From NCBI RefSeq assembly GCF_903181435.1, contig NZ_CAEUHO010000004.1, positions 186,001 to 250,000 of the forward strand: a DNA stretch of 64,000 bases, written 5' to 3'. Position 1 is the stretch's first letter. Every line of letters begins with the position of its first letter. Below are positions 1-9,007 of the stretch, one piece after another. The notes beneath the pieces are model-generated. The model saw nothing but the letters and a program-made list of their open reading frames with translations. It was not told where the DNA came from and did no database searches. The position numbers were made by a program, and so were the translations under genes. Source of the stretch: Bacteroides acidifaciens (GTDB lineage: Bacteria; Bacteroidota; Bacteroidia; Bacteroidales; Bacteroidaceae).

Positions 1-914
1 TCGGGAAGTTGCACACCGGTTGCCACCATCGTATTCTGCTCCGGGTCATATTTGTAAATCATGGCATTTCCATGAGCTACGGAGAAAACCTCTCCCGTGA
101 CAGGATGCACACCTACATTAGTGACGCCATTCCCCAAAGAAGGAGTGATTGACCATATTGCAGACAGATTAGCAGCATCATACTGATGCGTAACATTGTT
201 CCATGGCATCGTTGCAATATGTGCATTGCCCGTAGCGTTGGCATCATTGGATAAGAATAAAGTATTGCCATCCGATGAGAAAGCGACATTCATCATCCTG
301 AATACAGTTCCACCGGTTCCATCTCCGCGTAAGAAAGTAGCGACCTGATTGTTTTTCGCGATACGGATATCACGGTCATCATCTTCCACGATATACAAAG
401 CACCTTCCTTGTCGAAAGCGATAGAACCCGGTTTCCAAAGAACCGCTTCCATGAGGGTCCCCTCTTTCTTCTCCGTTTTTGCGGAAGGAACATAACTGCC
501 GATATAAGTACTTACAATAGGAGACTGAGAATACTCAAACTCCGTTTTATATGTCAGTTCCTGCGCAGCTTCTCCCTGACCGAGATACACTTTCACCGGA
601 CCGGAGCCGGAACCCCTCTGCACATTGGCAGTAATAATATTCCCCAACGCACCCGTCACTTCGGCATCCACCCCGTTGACTGTCACGCGGATATTATCCA
701 AATCCGTGCCGAAATGCGTACCGTATAAAGTCAGGCTTGTAGACTTCCCGCCGGCTGTCGGCGTGTACATAGTGATTTTGGGAGTAGCTTCGCCCTCGCC
801 GATTTCAGGTGTCATATCCTGCCGGTTCTCATCCTCGCATGCGACAAAGCCGATTGACGCAAACATCAGAGAATAGATAGAAAACCGTTTCAAATGATGT
901 ATCAATGTTTTCAT
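1..914 (-). CDS. TIG-domain / beta-propeller surface lipoprotein (3' end outside window)
   Basis: The reading frame starts at 914 and runs off the left edge, so only about the first 300 residues are visible. A signal peptide ends in a lipobox (GFVAC), so the mature protein is a lipoprotein. Residues about 35-115 look like an IPT/TIG immunoglobulin-like domain (TPKITMYTPTAGGKSTSLTL, followed by a GVDAEVTG turn). After that come repeats in the style of NHL/SMP-30 propellers (KPGSIAFDKEGALYIVEDDD; MNVAFSSDGNTLFLSNDA). It is the last visible gene of a leftward SusC/SusD operon, 17 bp after the EEP gene. In such PULs this slot is commonly filled by a surface glycan-binding protein; that role is inferred from position. 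The family assignment is fair, the function is not shown. Confidence 0.7.
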   Translation of the reverse strand, partial: MKTLIHHLKRFSIYSLMFASIGFVACEDENRQDMTPEIGEGEATPKITMYTPTAGGKSTSLTLYGTHFGTDLDNIRVTVNGVDAEVTGALGNIITANVQRGSGSGPVKVYLGQGEAAQELTYKTEFEYSQSPIVSTYIGSYVPSAKTEKKEGTLMEAVLWKPGSIAFDKEGALYIVEDDDRDIRIAKNNQVATFLRGDGTGGTVFRMMNVAFSSDGNTLFLSNDANATGNAHIATMPWNNVTHQYDAANLSAIWSITPSLGNGVTNVGVHPVTGEVFSVAHGNAMIYKYDPEQNTMVATGVQLP

Positions 915-931
915 GTTTCTGTCTTTTTAGG

Positions 932-1765
932 TTAATCGTTTATACTGAACGTAGCTACCACCGGAAAGTGGTCTGATTCTACATAAGCATCATAATACAC
1001 ATCATAGGCTTTCGGAGACATTCCTTCATCCGGAGTGTACAATACGAAATCAATCGCTTTCACCGGAACGGGCGTTCCCGTTGTCAGTCCATAGTTCCCG
1101 TTCAGGCAACCGATTTCAAAACGTTCATACAATATCTTCATCGGGCCGGAGTCGGCTAAAGCATTGAAATCACCAGTCAATATCATTGGCTCATCCAAGC
1201 CCTTTGTCTTTTCGATAATCGTTGTAGTCTGGTTGATACGGTTAGTTTCGTTGCCCACATGAGACAGGTGCGTCACTCCGAAATAGAAACCCTTTCCATC
1301 TTTTTCTGTTTTCACTACTCCCATCGAACGCGGGTAGACATCTTCCACTGTCTCTATTCTCGGCAAATCATAATTCACTTCATCACTTATCGGATACTTC
1401 GAGAGAATCAGGTTTCCATACTCGCCGCCATCCACATCACGGGTTTTGACAAAGAAAGCATAAGGCATTCCGGTCACTTCTTTCATCAGGGCGATAATAT
1501 CCGCTTTCTCCACCTTGTTAGTCTTCGTCTCAAACTCCTGCAAACCTGCCAAGTCCGGATTTATCTTTTTAATCACTTGGGCAATCGCTTCCATTCCCTT
1601 TTTCCCGGAATAAGCTTTCTGCCCGCTATATATATTGTAAGACATGACTTTTACCAATACCCCGTCCTTTTCGTCCGGCGGGGTCACACCGTCATCGTCC
1701 GAACTGCAACCGGCAAACAAACCGCCCACCAACAGTACCAGTAATAAATAGAATTTATGTTTCAT
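932..1765 (-). CDS. Endonuclease/exonuclease/phosphatase-family lipoprotein
   Basis: A 277-residue protein with a lipoprotein signal (LFAGCSSDDD) followed by an EEP (DNase I-like) fold. Visible family motifs are the N-terminal MSYNI, the Glu motif LQEFE, the THLSHVG block, the TGDFNA metal/catalytic block and the C-terminal SDHFPV His motif. The catalytic Asp, Asn and His residues all seem present, so it is probably an active metal-dependent phosphodiesterase or phosphatase acting outside the cytoplasm. The substrate is unknown. It sits between the DUF3823 gene and the TIG lipoprotein in the PUL operon. A second EEP gene lies behind the regulator at 15481. EEP proteins recur in Bacteroides glycan loci, where a role on phosphorylated glycans or nucleic acid has not been settled. 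Confidence 0.85.
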   Translation of the reverse strand: MKHKFYLLLVLLVGGLFAGCSSDDDGVTPPDEKDGVLVKVMSYNIYSGQKAYSGKKGMEAIAQVIKKINPDLAGLQEFETKTNKVEKADIIALMKEVTGMPYAFFVKTRDVDGGEYGNLILSKYPISDEVNYDLPRIETVEDVYPRSMGVVKTEKDGKGFYFGVTHLSHVGNETNRINQTTTIIEKTKGLDEPMILTGDFNALADSGPMKILYERFEIGCLNGNYGLTTGTPVPVKAIDFVLYTPDEGMSPKAYDVYYDAYVESDHFPVVATFSIND

Positions 1766-1786
1766 TGTTACCTTCTTTTTTATCGT

Positions 1787-2515
1787 TTATCTTATATCAT
1801 TCACAGTTACTTCCACTACCCGGCTGTAGTTCACGTACGGTTTGCTTTCTGCTGTCACCGTAGCCGCAACACGTACATACACCCTGTTCTTGTTGGAAAC
1901 AATCTTATAATGATTCTCTATAAATTCAGTATCACTCATCAGGTCGATGACGTGCGTGCCACTGGCCTTTGTCCCCAGTGAAGAGAGGGTGGCATGGTTT
2001 GCATTGTTCACATCCACTCCCGGAGCATAATTCCATATCACGGAAACATCCGTCAGTTGCAATGTCTCGTTCGATGTTTTCGCATCATAGGTCAGTGTCA
2101 GCTTATTATCAGCCGATACAGCCACATCAAGGCTGATACGCGAGAACGGGATTGTGTACAAATCAACCTGCGTTTGTCCGTTCACGGTGACATACCCTTC
2201 ACATACCCCGACAAAAGGGCCATCCTTTGCCTGAATACGATAGCTGCCATTGAACACCTTCGTATGCTCAAACGTTCCATCCTGGCGGGCACGGAAATCA
2301 ACAGAGGCGGTAGCCCCCGTATTCTGCTCGTACAAACTCATCATCACACCGCTACTTCCCGGCACAGGCATAGGAACCGGTTCATTCGTTTCCTTATCAT
2401 AGATAGTGCCATACACGCCACCGTTCGGTGCATCATAATTATCGATGTCATTTTCGCATGCCGCCACGAAACAGGCGAATAATGCAGTCAATCCTATGTT
2501 TATTATTTTATTCAT
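1787..2515 (-). CDS. DUF3823-type surface lipoprotein of the PUL
   Basis: A 242-residue lipoprotein (lipobox FVAAC at about residue 20) directly after susD. The N-terminal half has a carboxypeptidase-regulatory-like beta-sandwich (GGVYGTIYDKETNEPVPMP, then a NGSYRIQAKDGPF repeat), followed by a second all-beta region ending near VRVAATVTAESKPYV. Length and layout match the DUF3823 family, which is almost always found next to SusC/SusD pairs. It probably lies on the cell surface and helps bind substrate, in the place of SusE/SusF. No catalytic residues are seen. It is cotranscribed with susD upstream (33 bp gap) and the EEP gene downstream (21 bp gap). Confidence 0.75.
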   Translation of the reverse strand: MNKIINIGLTALFACFVAACENDIDNYDAPNGGVYGTIYDKETNEPVPMPVPGSSGVMMSLYEQNTGATASVDFRARQDGTFEHTKVFNGSYRIQAKDGPFVGVCEGYVTVNGQTQVDLYTIPFSRISLDVAVSADNKLTLTYDAKTSNETLQLTDVSVIWNYAPGVDVNNANHATLSSLGTKASGTHVIDLMSDTEFIENHYKIVSNKNRVYVRVAATVTAESKPYVNYSRVVEVTVNDIR

Positions 2516-2548
2516 ATCGTTTCTTCTTTAAACTTACAATTGGACGTA

Positions 2549-4489
2549 TCAATTACCGTAACCCGGATTCTGTACCATCAACGGATTCGTACTCAAGTCC
2601 TCGGCACGGAACACCGTATAGTAGTTCTTTTCAAGGAAAAGACGCTTTCTCTTTTCGGGCACACCGGTTTCAAAGGTGTACTTGCCGCTCTTAACATTGT
2701 AATACGGACAGAGAGCCGTGCCGCGGAAATTGGTCAAACCACCTTTGCTTACATCCAGATGAGCCAGGCGCCAACGTTTCAAATCCCAGTAACGATGCTT
2801 CTCAAAAGCAAGTTCCACTTTCCGTTCATGGCGCACTTTATCCAGCGTCAGGTTACCGGCAGTCAATAGTTTGATGCCTGCCCTGCCGCGAATCTCATTG
2901 ATATCTTTCAATGCCACGTCCAGGTGTTGATTCAATTCCATGCAAGCCTCTGCACGATTCAGATAGATTTCTGCCAGACGGAAAACCACCCAGGGAGTAG
3001 AAGAACGTTTTGCGTCGATGTCCGTATAGTCCGTCAGACTTTCATCCAGGAATTTACGCTGATAGAAACCCGTCTTGCTGGCGTCACCTACACTTAATGA
3101 ACCACCGTCTTTTCCCGAAGTATTATAAGTCTGTCCGTCTATTACAACTTTGTTCTCCTTATCCGGTTGGGCGGAAGCTTCATACTTGGTTCCTATCCCA
3201 TCCTGTCCGTTGATGACACCGCGTATCCATTCGATTTTACCGCCGCCGTATCCTTTATAATCAGCACCGGGCAGGTAAACCGAACCTAATAAACGAGGGT
3301 CTTTATTCTTAAAGATATCATACGGGCTATCATAGCTGATAGCTTTTCCACCGCTGTCTTTCATCTTCAGCTTCCCTTCCGTACCGTCAATATATTCAAA
3401 TTCCTCTACCATTTCCAGTACCGGAGACATGCCGCATCCCCAACCGTCGCCACGATAAGAGAAAGGAACATTCAGTTTATCCCACATATGTCCTTTACCG
3501 GCAGCCACATTATACTGTTTCTGGAAAATATATTCTCCGTTATCCCCATTCACTGCTTTGGAGAAGAGATTGTAAAAGTTCTGCGCCAGCTCTTCCGCTT
3601 CCGTACCGGTCGATTTATACAAGCTATACACACGGGGAACCATTTCATCCAGAATCTTCGATGAAGCAGTGTAACATTCGTCAAAGTAACGTTCCGCTTC
3701 TGTCTCGGGAATATACACATATCCTTTGGAAACAGCCTCGCCTGTCAGAGTCAGCGTTTTGGAATACTTGGCGATAGTACCGGCATACAGTGCGGCACGT
3801 GACCACAAGGCAAGCACCGTTCCACGATTTGCGCGGTATTTGGCATCACTGCTGCGTACTTCCGGCAATGATTCATAGATAGCTTTACATTCATTGATAA
3901 TGAAATCATAGGTCGCGGCTTCCGTATCACGAGCCTGGTAAAGAGCTTCTGTATTTCCTGCGGTATATTCTTGCGGAACAGTCTGCAAAGGAACGCCCCC
4001 ATAACGTTTCACCAGTCCGAAGTACTGCATAGCACGGATAAAACGGGCTTCTGCTCCGAGTTCTTCTTTCTCATCCTCACTCAATACGGAAGTTTTCTCA
4101 ATATTCAGCAGGAAGTTGTTTACAATGCGGATTTGCTTGTAGCGGGTCACCATGTCGTCGTTGAATACATAGTCGCCATAAGAATAAGTAGAGTTCGACT
4201 TGTCGAATGCGCTCTCTTTCTGATAACTGGCGGTAGCCTCATCCGAAAGGCTGGTCTGATTCGCCAGGTTCGCCTTCTTGCTTCCATACCAGTCGTCGAA
4301 CTCATCCAGTTTCAGTCCCGAGTCATACATATCCGCCAATACGGCTGTGATTGCTTTCGGATTTTGCCAAATCAAATCCGGTGTGTTGACACCGCTGGTA
4401 CTCTCACGGTTCAGATAATCATCGCATCCCGTCCATACGAAGATGGATGCCCCGCCTATCAATATATATTTCAGATAATTCCTATTCAT
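2549..4489 (-). CDS. SusD/RagB-family surface lipoprotein
   Basis: A 646-residue SusD-like protein with lipobox VWTGCDDYLNRES. The N-terminal TPR-like helical region (residues about 40-330) includes the typical ARFIRAMQYFGLVKRYGGVP stretch, and the C-terminal end carries the family signature of helices and loop: LNRAEACMEL, INEIRGRAGI, ELAFEKHRYWDLKRWRLAHL, ending in NPGYGN. SusD proteins form the lid over the SusC barrel and capture glycan at the cell surface. The gene follows susC by 14 bp in the same operon. At 646 residues it is longer than the common 500-570; the extra length lies mainly in the 340-460 region. The ligand is probably the same beta-mannoside glycan implied by the two GH130 genes. 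Confidence 0.95.
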   Translation of the reverse strand: MNRNYLKYILIGGASIFVWTGCDDYLNRESTSGVNTPDLIWQNPKAITAVLADMYDSGLKLDEFDDWYGSKKANLANQTSLSDEATASYQKESAFDKSNSTYSYGDYVFNDDMVTRYKQIRIVNNFLLNIEKTSVLSEDEKEELGAEARFIRAMQYFGLVKRYGGVPLQTVPQEYTAGNTEALYQARDTEAATYDFIINECKAIYESLPEVRSSDAKYRANRGTVLALWSRAALYAGTIAKYSKTLTLTGEAVSKGYVYIPETEAERYFDECYTASSKILDEMVPRVYSLYKSTGTEAEELAQNFYNLFSKAVNGDNGEYIFQKQYNVAAGKGHMWDKLNVPFSYRGDGWGCGMSPVLEMVEEFEYIDGTEGKLKMKDSGGKAISYDSPYDIFKNKDPRLLGSVYLPGADYKGYGGGKIEWIRGVINGQDGIGTKYEASAQPDKENKVVIDGQTYNTSGKDGGSLSVGDASKTGFYQRKFLDESLTDYTDIDAKRSSTPWVVFRLAEIYLNRAEACMELNQHLDVALKDINEIRGRAGIKLLTAGNLTLDKVRHERKVELAFEKHRYWDLKRWRLAHLDVSKGGLTNFRGTALCPYYNVKSGKYTFETGVPEKRKRLFLEKNYYTVFRAEDLSTNPLMVQNPGYGN

Positions 4490-4503
4490 TGTCTTTACTG
4501 GTT

Positions 4504-7500
4504 TTAGAAGGTTACATTTACGCCAAAGTTATACGTCTTCATCTGCGGATAATAGCGTATTCCGCTGGAATTGCTTTCGGGGTCGACGTTCTTCATCAGT
4601 CCGTCACGCTTGGTGAAAGTCAGCAGATTGTTGCAGTTGATATAGAAACGCACCCGGTCGATAGCCGCCTTTTTTGTCAAGACTTTAGGAAGCGTGTATC
4701 CCAGTTCCAAGGTTTTCAGGCGCAGGTAACTTGCGTTGTGCAATGACCACGAGTTACTGGAACGGTTATCGGCGACACCTGCCACGCGTGCGGCAGGCAT
4801 ATATCCCGGAATCCATTTGCTATAAGGGTCGGTCGGGTCTTCCCGGTGCCAGCGGTCGGTCATGATAGCCAGCCCATTACCTAAACCTTGCTGGATAAAC
4901 GGGTCGAGAATATCCCCGCTAACATAAATATCGTGTCCGGCAGCTCCCTGGAAGAAGACAGTCAGGTCGAATCCTTTGTATTCTCCGGACATATTCAAGC
5001 CATAGTACATACGGGGTGTGGCACCGTGTCCGAGTGGTTGCGTATCGTTATCATCAATAATACCGTCACCATTGTAGTCTTCGAATTTCAAATCACCCGG
5101 CATCAGCGAACGGTTACCGTCCTTATCCTGAACCGGTGAGTTCAAAATTTCCTCGAAAGAAGTAAACTGCCCGATTACTTTCTTTCCCCAACGGATATCC
5201 TTGTAACGCCCGTTGGTGTTATTACGCCAATCATCATACATATTGGTGGAAGCCGCCCGCTCTACATAATCATACTTAATCCGGGTAGTAGAGAAGTTGG
5301 CCGACACATTATAATTAAAATTGCCAATCCGGTTTTTATGCCCGACTACAATCTCGAATCCGGTGTTAATATCAGAATTCAGGTTCTCCTGCGGCATTGA
5401 TTCACCGAAGATAGTAGGCAATGAGCCTACACGGGTGGCAGGCAGACCGGAACGGTTTCTGCGGAACCAGTCGAACTCCACAGAAATCAGTCCCCTGTGG
5501 TAAGACGCCTCAAAGCCGATGTTCATAATCTTCGATTCATACCAAGTCAGCCACGGGTTTGCCATACCTACCGTAGTCATGCCCGAAGTCACTCCGTTGC
5601 TGCCCATGATATAGCTTCCGTGAGACGTATATCCATCCAGATACTGGAACGCGTCGAAATCCCCTTCATCGCCCACTTTGGCGTACGAAGCACGGATTTT
5701 CAGGTTATCCATATCGGGCAACAGTTTCTTGAAAAAAGCCTCTTCGGAAACACGCCATCCCAATGAAACACCCGGAAAGAATCCCCAACGATTACCTGCA
5801 CGGAATTTATAAGTTCCGTCATAGCGGAAATTGAATTCCACCAGATAACGGTTGGAGAAATCATAGTTCAGACGTCCCACCAAGCCGGTGTGAGCCGTTT
5901 CCTGTGTCTTGCCGGAAGCTTCCTGATTCGTTTTATCCCCATAGTCCAGGTCAGGAATCAGCCCGATAGCAAAGTCACGTGTCCCGGTCACCCAGTTCTT
6001 CTTGTCATTATACATTTCCCATACGAGCATGGCACCGATATTATGCTTTTTAGCAAACGTATTGTTGTAGTTCATAGAGAACTGATAGGTCGGTTTGTCA
6101 TAGTTTTCCAGCTTCGATTCCAGATGCGCGGTATTAACCACTTTCTCTATATACTCTTCATTCGCATAATCATACGTATATTCCGAGAGGTCTTTCCGCC
6201 ACGTTTTCCATTCTTTGTTCGTATAGTCGTAGGCAACCAATGCTTTCGCCATCAGTCCTTTCACCCAGGGAAGTTGCCAGGTGATAGCCAACGAGCTGTT
6301 AAATTCGCGACGCAGGCGGTCTTCATAACCACTGTCGTCCGAATCGGAAACATGCACGGGGTTCGCCATATCTCCTACGGCTCCCCAATAATCCGGGTTG
6401 TCATTGGCATACATGGAGTAAGTCGGGATAGCCATTTGTGCCGAACGGAACAGGTTATCGCCATTGTAAGGCTTTTTGCGGTTGTCGAAGCGTCCGCTCA
6501 AACGCAGTTCCACGTTCAGTCCCTTAGCCACTTCCACGCTCAGGTTGGAACGGACGTTGTAACGTTGGTAATTCCAGTCGCCCGAACGGATAATACCGCC
6601 CTGGTCCATATATCCGATAGACATATAATATTTCACTTTTTCCGTACCGCCTGTCAGGCTCAAGTTATGTGAAGTCTGGGGAGCGGTGCTACGCATCGTC
6701 TCACTCCACCAGTCCGTACCTGCCGTACCATTCCGGTAAGCTTCCAGTTGTTCTTGCGAGTAAGCGGAAGCTCCGCGCCACGGGTTGGCATTGTGAATCG
6801 CTTCATTGTAAAGAGAGGCATACTCATAAGCATTCATCATCTCCGGATAGCGGGTCACTTTCTGAAAGCCTACATAGCCGTTATATTCTATCTTTACCTT
6901 CTGTTCCGTCCCTTTCTTGGTAGTAACCAGCAGAACACCGTTTGAACCTTTAAAACCGTAGACCGCTGCGGCGGCATCTTTCAGGATAGAGATGGACTCG
7001 ATATCATTTGGGTCGAGCTGCGTATAATCACGCTCGATACCGTCCACAATCACCAGCATGCTTCCATATCCGCGAATATCAACGGAAGCTCCATCATCAC
7101 CGGGGCTTCCGCTACGCTGTACGGCACGCAAACCCGGCAAACGTCCGGCGAGCATATTCGTCACACTGGGAGCTTTTACTTCCATCAACTTATCCGAAGA
7201 GATGGCAGCGACCGAACCGGTCACGGAAGCCTTCTTCTGAATGCCGTAACCCACCACCACTACCTCGTCCAGCGTCTCGGTATCTTCCTGCAAAGTTACT
7301 TTCAGTCCAGCTTGCCCGTTCACCCGCACTTCTGTTGTTTTATATCCTATATAGGAAATCTGTAACACTCCATTAGCGGGAACCGGCAAGGTAAACTTAC
7401 CGTCCACATCGGTAATCGTCCCCACACCGGCAGCACCTTTCAGTTGCACCGAAGCTCCGATAACCGGTTCTCCGCCGGCATCAGCAACCACACCTTTCAC

Positions 7501-7671
7501 CGTGATATTCCGAACGGTCTGTTCGATACCCGATACCGAAGGGCTTTCCGCATATACCGTAAACGGCACGCACAGGAAAGTCCCTGCCATTAAAGCTGAA
7601 ACAGTAGCTATCTTCAGCCGGTCGTTGAACGACTTTAAGACAACCGTGTTCATTTTACAAACATGTTTCAT
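4504..7671 (-). CDS. SusC/RagA TonB-dependent outer-membrane transporter
   Basis: A 1055-residue outer-membrane receptor. After a signal segment (ATVSALMAGTFLC) comes a carboxypeptidase-regulatory-like domain (VKGVVADAGGEPVIGA; GKFTLPVPANGVLQISYIGY), then the TonB box (LDEVVVVGYG), the plug domain (SVTNMLAGRLPGL, DGIERDYTQLDPNDIESI, KDAAAAVYGFKGSNGVLLVT) and the 22-strand barrel ending in FGVNVTF. It imports oligosaccharides captured by the partner SusD using TonB energy. It lies between the GH130 lipoprotein gene (8 bp away) and susD. Translation could also begin at the Met codon 18 nt downstream (7653), which would shorten the basic n-region. No STN domain is present, which fits control by the hybrid two-component system rather than by an ECF/anti-sigma pair. 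Confidence 0.96.
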   Translation of the reverse strand: MKHVCKMNTVVLKSFNDRLKIATVSALMAGTFLCVPFTVYAESPSVSGIEQTVRNITVKGVVADAGGEPVIGASVQLKGAAGVGTITDVDGKFTLPVPANGVLQISYIGYKTTEVRVNGQAGLKVTLQEDTETLDEVVVVGYGIQKKASVTGSVAAISSDKLMEVKAPSVTNMLAGRLPGLRAVQRSGSPGDDGASVDIRGYGSMLVIVDGIERDYTQLDPNDIESISILKDAAAAVYGFKGSNGVLLVTTKKGTEQKVKIEYNGYVGFQKVTRYPEMMNAYEYASLYNEAIHNANPWRGASAYSQEQLEAYRNGTAGTDWWSETMRSTAPQTSHNLSLTGGTEKVKYYMSIGYMDQGGIIRSGDWNYQRYNVRSNLSVEVAKGLNVELRLSGRFDNRKKPYNGDNLFRSAQMAIPTYSMYANDNPDYWGAVGDMANPVHVSDSDDSGYEDRLRREFNSSLAITWQLPWVKGLMAKALVAYDYTNKEWKTWRKDLSEYTYDYANEEYIEKVVNTAHLESKLENYDKPTYQFSMNYNNTFAKKHNIGAMLVWEMYNDKKNWVTGTRDFAIGLIPDLDYGDKTNQEASGKTQETAHTGLVGRLNYDFSNRYLVEFNFRYDGTYKFRAGNRWGFFPGVSLGWRVSEEAFFKKLLPDMDNLKIRASYAKVGDEGDFDAFQYLDGYTSHGSYIMGSNGVTSGMTTVGMANPWLTWYESKIMNIGFEASYHRGLISVEFDWFRRNRSGLPATRVGSLPTIFGESMPQENLNSDINTGFEIVVGHKNRIGNFNYNVSANFSTTRIKYDYVERAASTNMYDDWRNNTNGRYKDIRWGKKVIGQFTSFEEILNSPVQDKDGNRSLMPGDLKFEDYNGDGIIDDNDTQPLGHGATPRMYYGLNMSGEYKGFDLTVFFQGAAGHDIYVSGDILDPFIQQGLGNGLAIMTDRWHREDPTDPYSKWIPGYMPAARVAGVADNRSSNSWSLHNASYLRLKTLELGYTLPKVLTKKAAIDRVRFYINCNNLLTFTKRDGLMKNVDPESNSSGIRYYPQMKTYNFGVNVTF

Positions 7672-7679
7672 AGATTAAA

Positions 7680-8840
7680 TTAGTTATGTGTTTTAAGTTT
7701 CGAATCTATATTATCATCACATATCGCTACTGCAACCTGCGAATCGGCACAGCCATAATAGAGATATAATTTGTTTTTAAAGTAAGCCAGCCCTTCGATA
7801 AACACTGTTCCGTCCTTGTACTGACCGCTCTTCTCGAAAGCGGCTTCGGGCACAAAGAAAGGTTTATCCAAGCGGTCGAGTACTTTATAAGGGTCGTTGG
7901 CGTCAAACAGGAACTGCCCTGCACAATAAGCGCCTGCGGGGTATGCCGGGTCCCTTTCTTCCTTGTATCCGTTCTTGCCATTGTATAATAATACAATACC
8001 GTTCACGGTCTTGATAGCCGGCGGCCCGCACTCAGTCAGGCGGCTGTCGAAATACCCGTTGCGGGGTTTGGCTATCTCCCTTAGTTCGTTGTTTTCGTTC
8101 AGTATCGGAGTCCAGTCGGTCAGGTTATCGGAAGTTGCGGCACATACCGAATTCTCCCCCCAATACATAAAGTATTTGCCAGCCACTTTCTCAATGACCA
8201 GTCTGCCGTCTTTCACTCCGGTGACAATAGAAGCCGATTTGCTTGCTATATTGGCAAAACGCCCGTTGTACGCTTTCGCAAAAGCGAGTCCGTGTTTCGT
8301 CCAGTTTTTCAAGTCTCTGGAAGTAGCCACCGCCAAGCGGGGAAGATTGCGGTTCCAGGCTGTATAAAGCATGACGTACAATCCGTCTTCCGTCATTGCC
8401 ACACGCGGGTCTTCGCAACCACCTTCCCATTCTATTTCTTTAAAATCGTCTTCGGAAGGAAAGAGTACCGGTGCGTCCGCTTGGCTCATCGTCACTCCGT
8501 CCGCACTTTCCGCATAGCCAATGCGGGATGTTCTCTTTCCGATGCCTTGCGCCGAGTTGTCTTCCGCACGGTAGAGTACCACAATCTTCCCGTCTTTGAC
8601 GGTTGCCGCCGGATTGAAAGTGTCACTCTCTTCCCATCTTACCGGCTGCTTGCGCATCGGGCATTGGAAAGTAGTCGGTTGCGGAGAAATCACCGGATTC
8701 ACCCCTTCCGGGCGGACAAAAGGGCCGAGTATCCATTGTCCGCTCTGTTCTTCGACAGCTACGGATGCCTGTTTCTGCCCGGAGCATCCGGCTAGTGTCA
8801 TCATACTGATTAAATAGATTACAGATTTTAGTTTTATCAT
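7680..8840 (-). CDS. GH130-family lipoprotein, probable secreted beta-mannosidase
   Basis: A 386-residue protein with lipobox MMTLAGC, so it is exported and lipid-anchored. The five-bladed propeller signatures of GH130 are visible: NPAATVKDGKIVVLYRAED, GGCEDPRV with the conserved Asp, SRDLKNWTKHG and RLTECGPPAIKT (Glu270). In phosphorylase members the last motif reads R-x-G-A-G-x-x-P-I and helps bind phosphate. Its loss here, plus export to a phosphate-poor place, suggests a hydrolase like the beta-1,2-mannosidases known in GH130 rather than a phosphorylase; this is inference. It is the first gene of the leftward susCD operon, 78 bp from the upstream repeat at 8918-8964. The pairing with a cytoplasmic GH130 at 10274 suggests stepwise cleavage of one beta-mannoside, outside then inside. 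Confidence 0.85.
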   Translation of the reverse strand: MIKLKSVIYLISMMTLAGCSGQKQASVAVEEQSGQWILGPFVRPEGVNPVISPQPTTFQCPMRKQPVRWEESDTFNPAATVKDGKIVVLYRAEDNSAQGIGKRTSRIGYAESADGVTMSQADAPVLFPSEDDFKEIEWEGGCEDPRVAMTEDGLYVMLYTAWNRNLPRLAVATSRDLKNWTKHGLAFAKAYNGRFANIASKSASIVTGVKDGRLVIEKVAGKYFMYWGENSVCAATSDNLTDWTPILNENNELREIAKPRNGYFDSRLTECGPPAIKTVNGIVLLYNGKNGYKEERDPAYPAGAYCAGQFLFDANDPYKVLDRLDKPFFVPEAAFEKSGQYKDGTVFIEGLAYFKNKLYLYYGCADSQVAVAICDDNIDSKLKTHN

Positions 8841-8891
8841 ACGTCGTTTTTTTAGTTTTCCCGAATCGGTCGTTCATCGTTTTTCTGCCAG

Positions 8892-8899
8892 CAAAACTA
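8892..8899 (-). promoter_or_regulatory. -7 box of the GH130 lipoprotein-susCD operon
   Basis: On the minus strand this reads TAGTTTTG, matching the Bacteroides -7 consensus TAnnTTTG. It lies 52 bp before the start codon at 8840. There is no TTTG at the -33 place; instead the shared 47-bp element begins 18 bp upstream. This is what an activator-dependent promoter would look like. The promoter at 11361-11368 has the same arrangement. Confidence 0.6.
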
Positions 8900-8917
8900 T
8901 CGTACCCCGCAGAAAAT

Positions 8918-8964
8918 AGAGTGTACTATATTCTCAAAAGGGTATATAGGTGCTGTACAACATA
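8918..8964 (-). promoter_or_regulatory. Putative hybrid two-component regulator operator, copy 1
   Basis: This 47-bp stretch matches 11387-11433 at 44 of 47 positions. Each copy lies 18 bp upstream of a -7 box and 67-78 bp before a leftward start codon. It contains two TGTAC words 32 bp apart (8922 and 8954), about three helical turns, as expected for direct-repeat binding by an AraC-type dimer. The regulator encoded at 11477 has such a DNA-binding domain. The operator role is inferred from repetition, spacing and neighbours. Confidence 0.6.
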
Positions 8965-9007
8965 ATAATTCATCCGTTTGCAATGGCAGCTTAATGGTTT
9001 TGAAATA

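Noticed and set aside
5890..6672. A 260-codon frame on the plus strand
   Set aside because: It lies antisense within the SusC gene and has no recognisable features.
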